The position numbers and the translations under genes were made by a program. Positions 62,959 to 64,000 of a stretch of 64,000 nucleotides of DNA are shown piece by piece. Within the stretch, counting starts at the first letter, position 1. The number at the start of each line of letters is the position of its first letter. The stretch covers positions 91,716,190 through 91,780,189 of the forward strand of contig NC_092091.1 in the NCBI RefSeq assembly GCF_045679555.1, given 5' to 3'. The notes under the pieces are model-generated. The model was not told where the DNA came from and ran no database searches. It saw only the letters and a list, made by a program, of their open reading frames with translations. Source of the DNA: Salvelinus alpinus (taxonomy: Eukaryota > Chordata > Actinopteri > Salmoniformes > Salmonidae).

Positions 62959-63435
62959 ATGAATACCCAAGAGTTGGACGGGCTCATGAGCCGCTTGATT
63001 GGAAAACAATTTTGTGGAGTGTTGGCTTGTGATGAATTACCTATTGAGATATGGCCTGAGAGGCCTGCAATGTTTATTGTCAATACCCATCCTAAACACA
63101 TGCCGGGTGAACATTGGCTAGCTATGACATTAGAACAGGAAGGTGGAAGAAAAATCTCAACTTTTTTTGATTCCTATGGCTTTCCCCCCGGTTTTTCCCA
63201 TTTCCCTAAATCTATTAAAGATTTGACCCTAAACGGTTCAAAGATCTACTACAACATCAAACAAGTGCAAGATAACCTTTCCACTACATGCGGTCACCAC
63301 TGTGTATTTTACCTGTGCCAAAGAGCCCGGGGAGTTTCTTTTGAAGATGTAATGTCTCTTTATAAGGATGATTTAAGAAGTAATGAGCTTGTTTTGTTAG
63401 AAAATATCAAAAGTGTTCAAATGTGTGTCCTTTAA
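62959..63435 (+). CDS. Adenain-type cysteine protease (158 aa)
   Basis: Capsid maturation protease. Counting from ATG 62959, catalytic residues are His52 (GEHWLAM), Asp71 (FFDSYGFP), Gln104 (KQVQDN) and Cys111 (STTCGHHC), the order seen in adenovirus protease and Polinton PRO. The length is somewhat short for adenain but usual for Polintons. It is intact and follows the capsid gene by 18 bp. Confidence 0.88.
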   Translation: MNTQELDGLMSRLIGKQFCGVLACDELPIEIWPERPAMFIVNTHPKHMPGEHWLAMTLEQEGGRKISTFFDSYGFPPGFSHFPKSIKDLTLNGSKIYYNIKQVQDNLSTTCGHHCVFYLCQRARGVSFEDVMSLYKDDLRSNELVLLENIKSVQMCVL

Positions 63436-63551
63436 GAACGCGTAATCAAGGCTCACGTCATATGTTTCAAGAATGTCACAAATGTTAAAATGCTTATCTT
63501 TTCAAATATTTTTTTTTATTGAATTTAATCATAGTCATTCAAAAGTCATTT
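63436..63551. terminator. Gap between converging viral genes
   Basis: AT-rich, with TTTTTTTTTATTGAA near 63510. Read on the minus strand this gives AATAAA, a likely polyadenylation signal for the converging gene. Confidence 0.4.
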
Positions 63552-64000
63552 TCAAAAGGCTAACCACCCCGAGAGATCGGGATTAGGAAAAGGTCCTGAG
63601 ACGTTCAGGGGAGTAAATGAGTTATCATCATCGTTTTCATAGGGTGGAGGTGTTGTTGGGTCATCTTTAGGGGTGCTGTATCTCGTTGAAGGCTTTTGTT
63701 TTAAAGCTTGAATCTGTTGACGAAGCTTATGGTTGGGTACACCCGAGAGGGGAATGTTGAGGATTGCCAGGGCCTTAAGAAACTGACGCCATCCTGGAGG
63801 CCTTCGGTCCTCAGCAACCTTGTGGGCAGCCGTGGTACTTTTAAGCAAGTCCTGCATATGGGACCCCCTAACCACAGAGCCCTGAAGGATAAACTCTCCA
63901 GAGTCGTTCCAAGCAGCTACCCCCTTTGAGTCTTTTATCTTGTTCATAATGTATTTAACATTCTTCCTGTTACGTAACGGCACATGTGTCAGTAGGTCAT
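63552..64000 (-). CDS. Viral element reverse-strand ORF, partial at window edge
   Basis: No stop is met before the window edge, so the start (upstream of 63983) lies outside. The visible part has a basic region (PLRNRKNVKYIMNKIKDSK), GEFILQGSVVRGSHMQDLLK, RRPPGWRQFLKALAILNIPL and a Pro/Asp-rich tail (TTPPPYENDDDNSF) with a PPPY motif, which in viral proteins can bind WW-domain ubiquitin ligases. I cannot name the family. It converges on the protease gene. Confidence 0.6.
   Translation of the reverse strand, partial: DLLTHVPLRNRKNVKYIMNKIKDSKGVAAWNDSGEFILQGSVVRGSHMQDLLKSTTAAHKVAEDRRPPGWRQFLKALAILNIPLSGVPNHKLRQQIQALKQKPSTRYSTPKDDPTTPPPYENDDDNSFTPLNVSGPFPNPDLSGWLAF

Larger units (their letters stand above)
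56771..64000. mobile_element. Endogenous adintovirus / Maverick-Polinton-like element, left part
   Basis: The left border is set by comparison: the paralogous introns read AAAGATGGAGTCATATGG (21181-21198) or GATGGAGTCA (16011-16020), whereas here GATGGAGTCA (56761-56770) runs into new sequence. The content is a compact, intronless, mostly plus-strand gene set: integrase, penton-like, basic protein, major capsid and adenain-type protease in this order. That order and content are the hallmark of Polintons and adintoviruses. DNA polymerase B and the right terminal repeat are not in the window. Most genes are open, so the insertion is not old. Confidence 0.85.

Overview
The window is vertebrate genomic DNA, almost certainly from a salmonid fish. 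The reasons are its repeat families (a Sleeping Beauty-type Tc1 element, another Tc1 family, L2 and L1-like LINEs with salmonid-style 3' ends, a Ty3/Gypsy chromovirus, large foldback elements), GT-AG split exons, and exons of the greatly expanded fish NLR family. There are no bacterial-style operons. The one compact, intronless, gene-dense block (56771-64000) is an integrated DNA virus or Polinton-like element.

Layout. (1) 1-33139 carries NLR copy 1. A repeat-rich 5' region (1-2740) contains a promoter-like segment and minisatellites. It is followed by a 3.65 kb TTAA-flanked foldback element and 14 exon pieces (6412-33139) coding for a NACHT ATPase and an LRR-type tail. This copy is a pseudogene. 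A 5.5 kb L1-like LINE splits the NACHT exon with a 14 bp target duplication, a 2 bp deletion shifts one LRR exon, and the CARD exon is missing. Its introns also hold an L2 fragment with a nested solo LTR, a decayed Gypsy element, a second solo LTR and a 3.6 kb L2 that duplicated a splice donor. (2) 33140-35232 is the 3' flank. (3) From about 35233 the 5' region repeats as a segmental duplication with strongly expanded minisatellites, leading into NLR copy 2: CARD exon (42871-43257), FISNA-like/NACHT exon (44733-51707) and LRR exons to 56583. Its NACHT exon is split by a very young, apparently intact Ty3/Gypsy chromovirus (45820-51114; two 513 bp LTRs, almost identical, with a CTTAT target duplication). 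A third solo LTR, itself hit by a Tc1 element, lies in its next-to-last visible intron. (4) 56771-64000 lies in the following intron of NLR copy 2 and is the left part of an adintovirus/Maverick-Polinton-type element. It encodes three unrecognised proteins, a DDE integrase with a chromodomain, a penton-like minor capsid protein, a basic virion-like protein, a double-jelly-roll-type major capsid protein, an adenovirus-type cysteine protease and a converging reverse-strand ORF cut by the window edge. No DNA polymerase B is visible; it would have to lie beyond 64000.

The two NLR copies can be compared base by base, so every later insertion, deletion and repeat expansion can be placed exactly. 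That comparison underlies most junction calls here. Nothing was searched against a database. Family names rest on recognised motifs and gene order.
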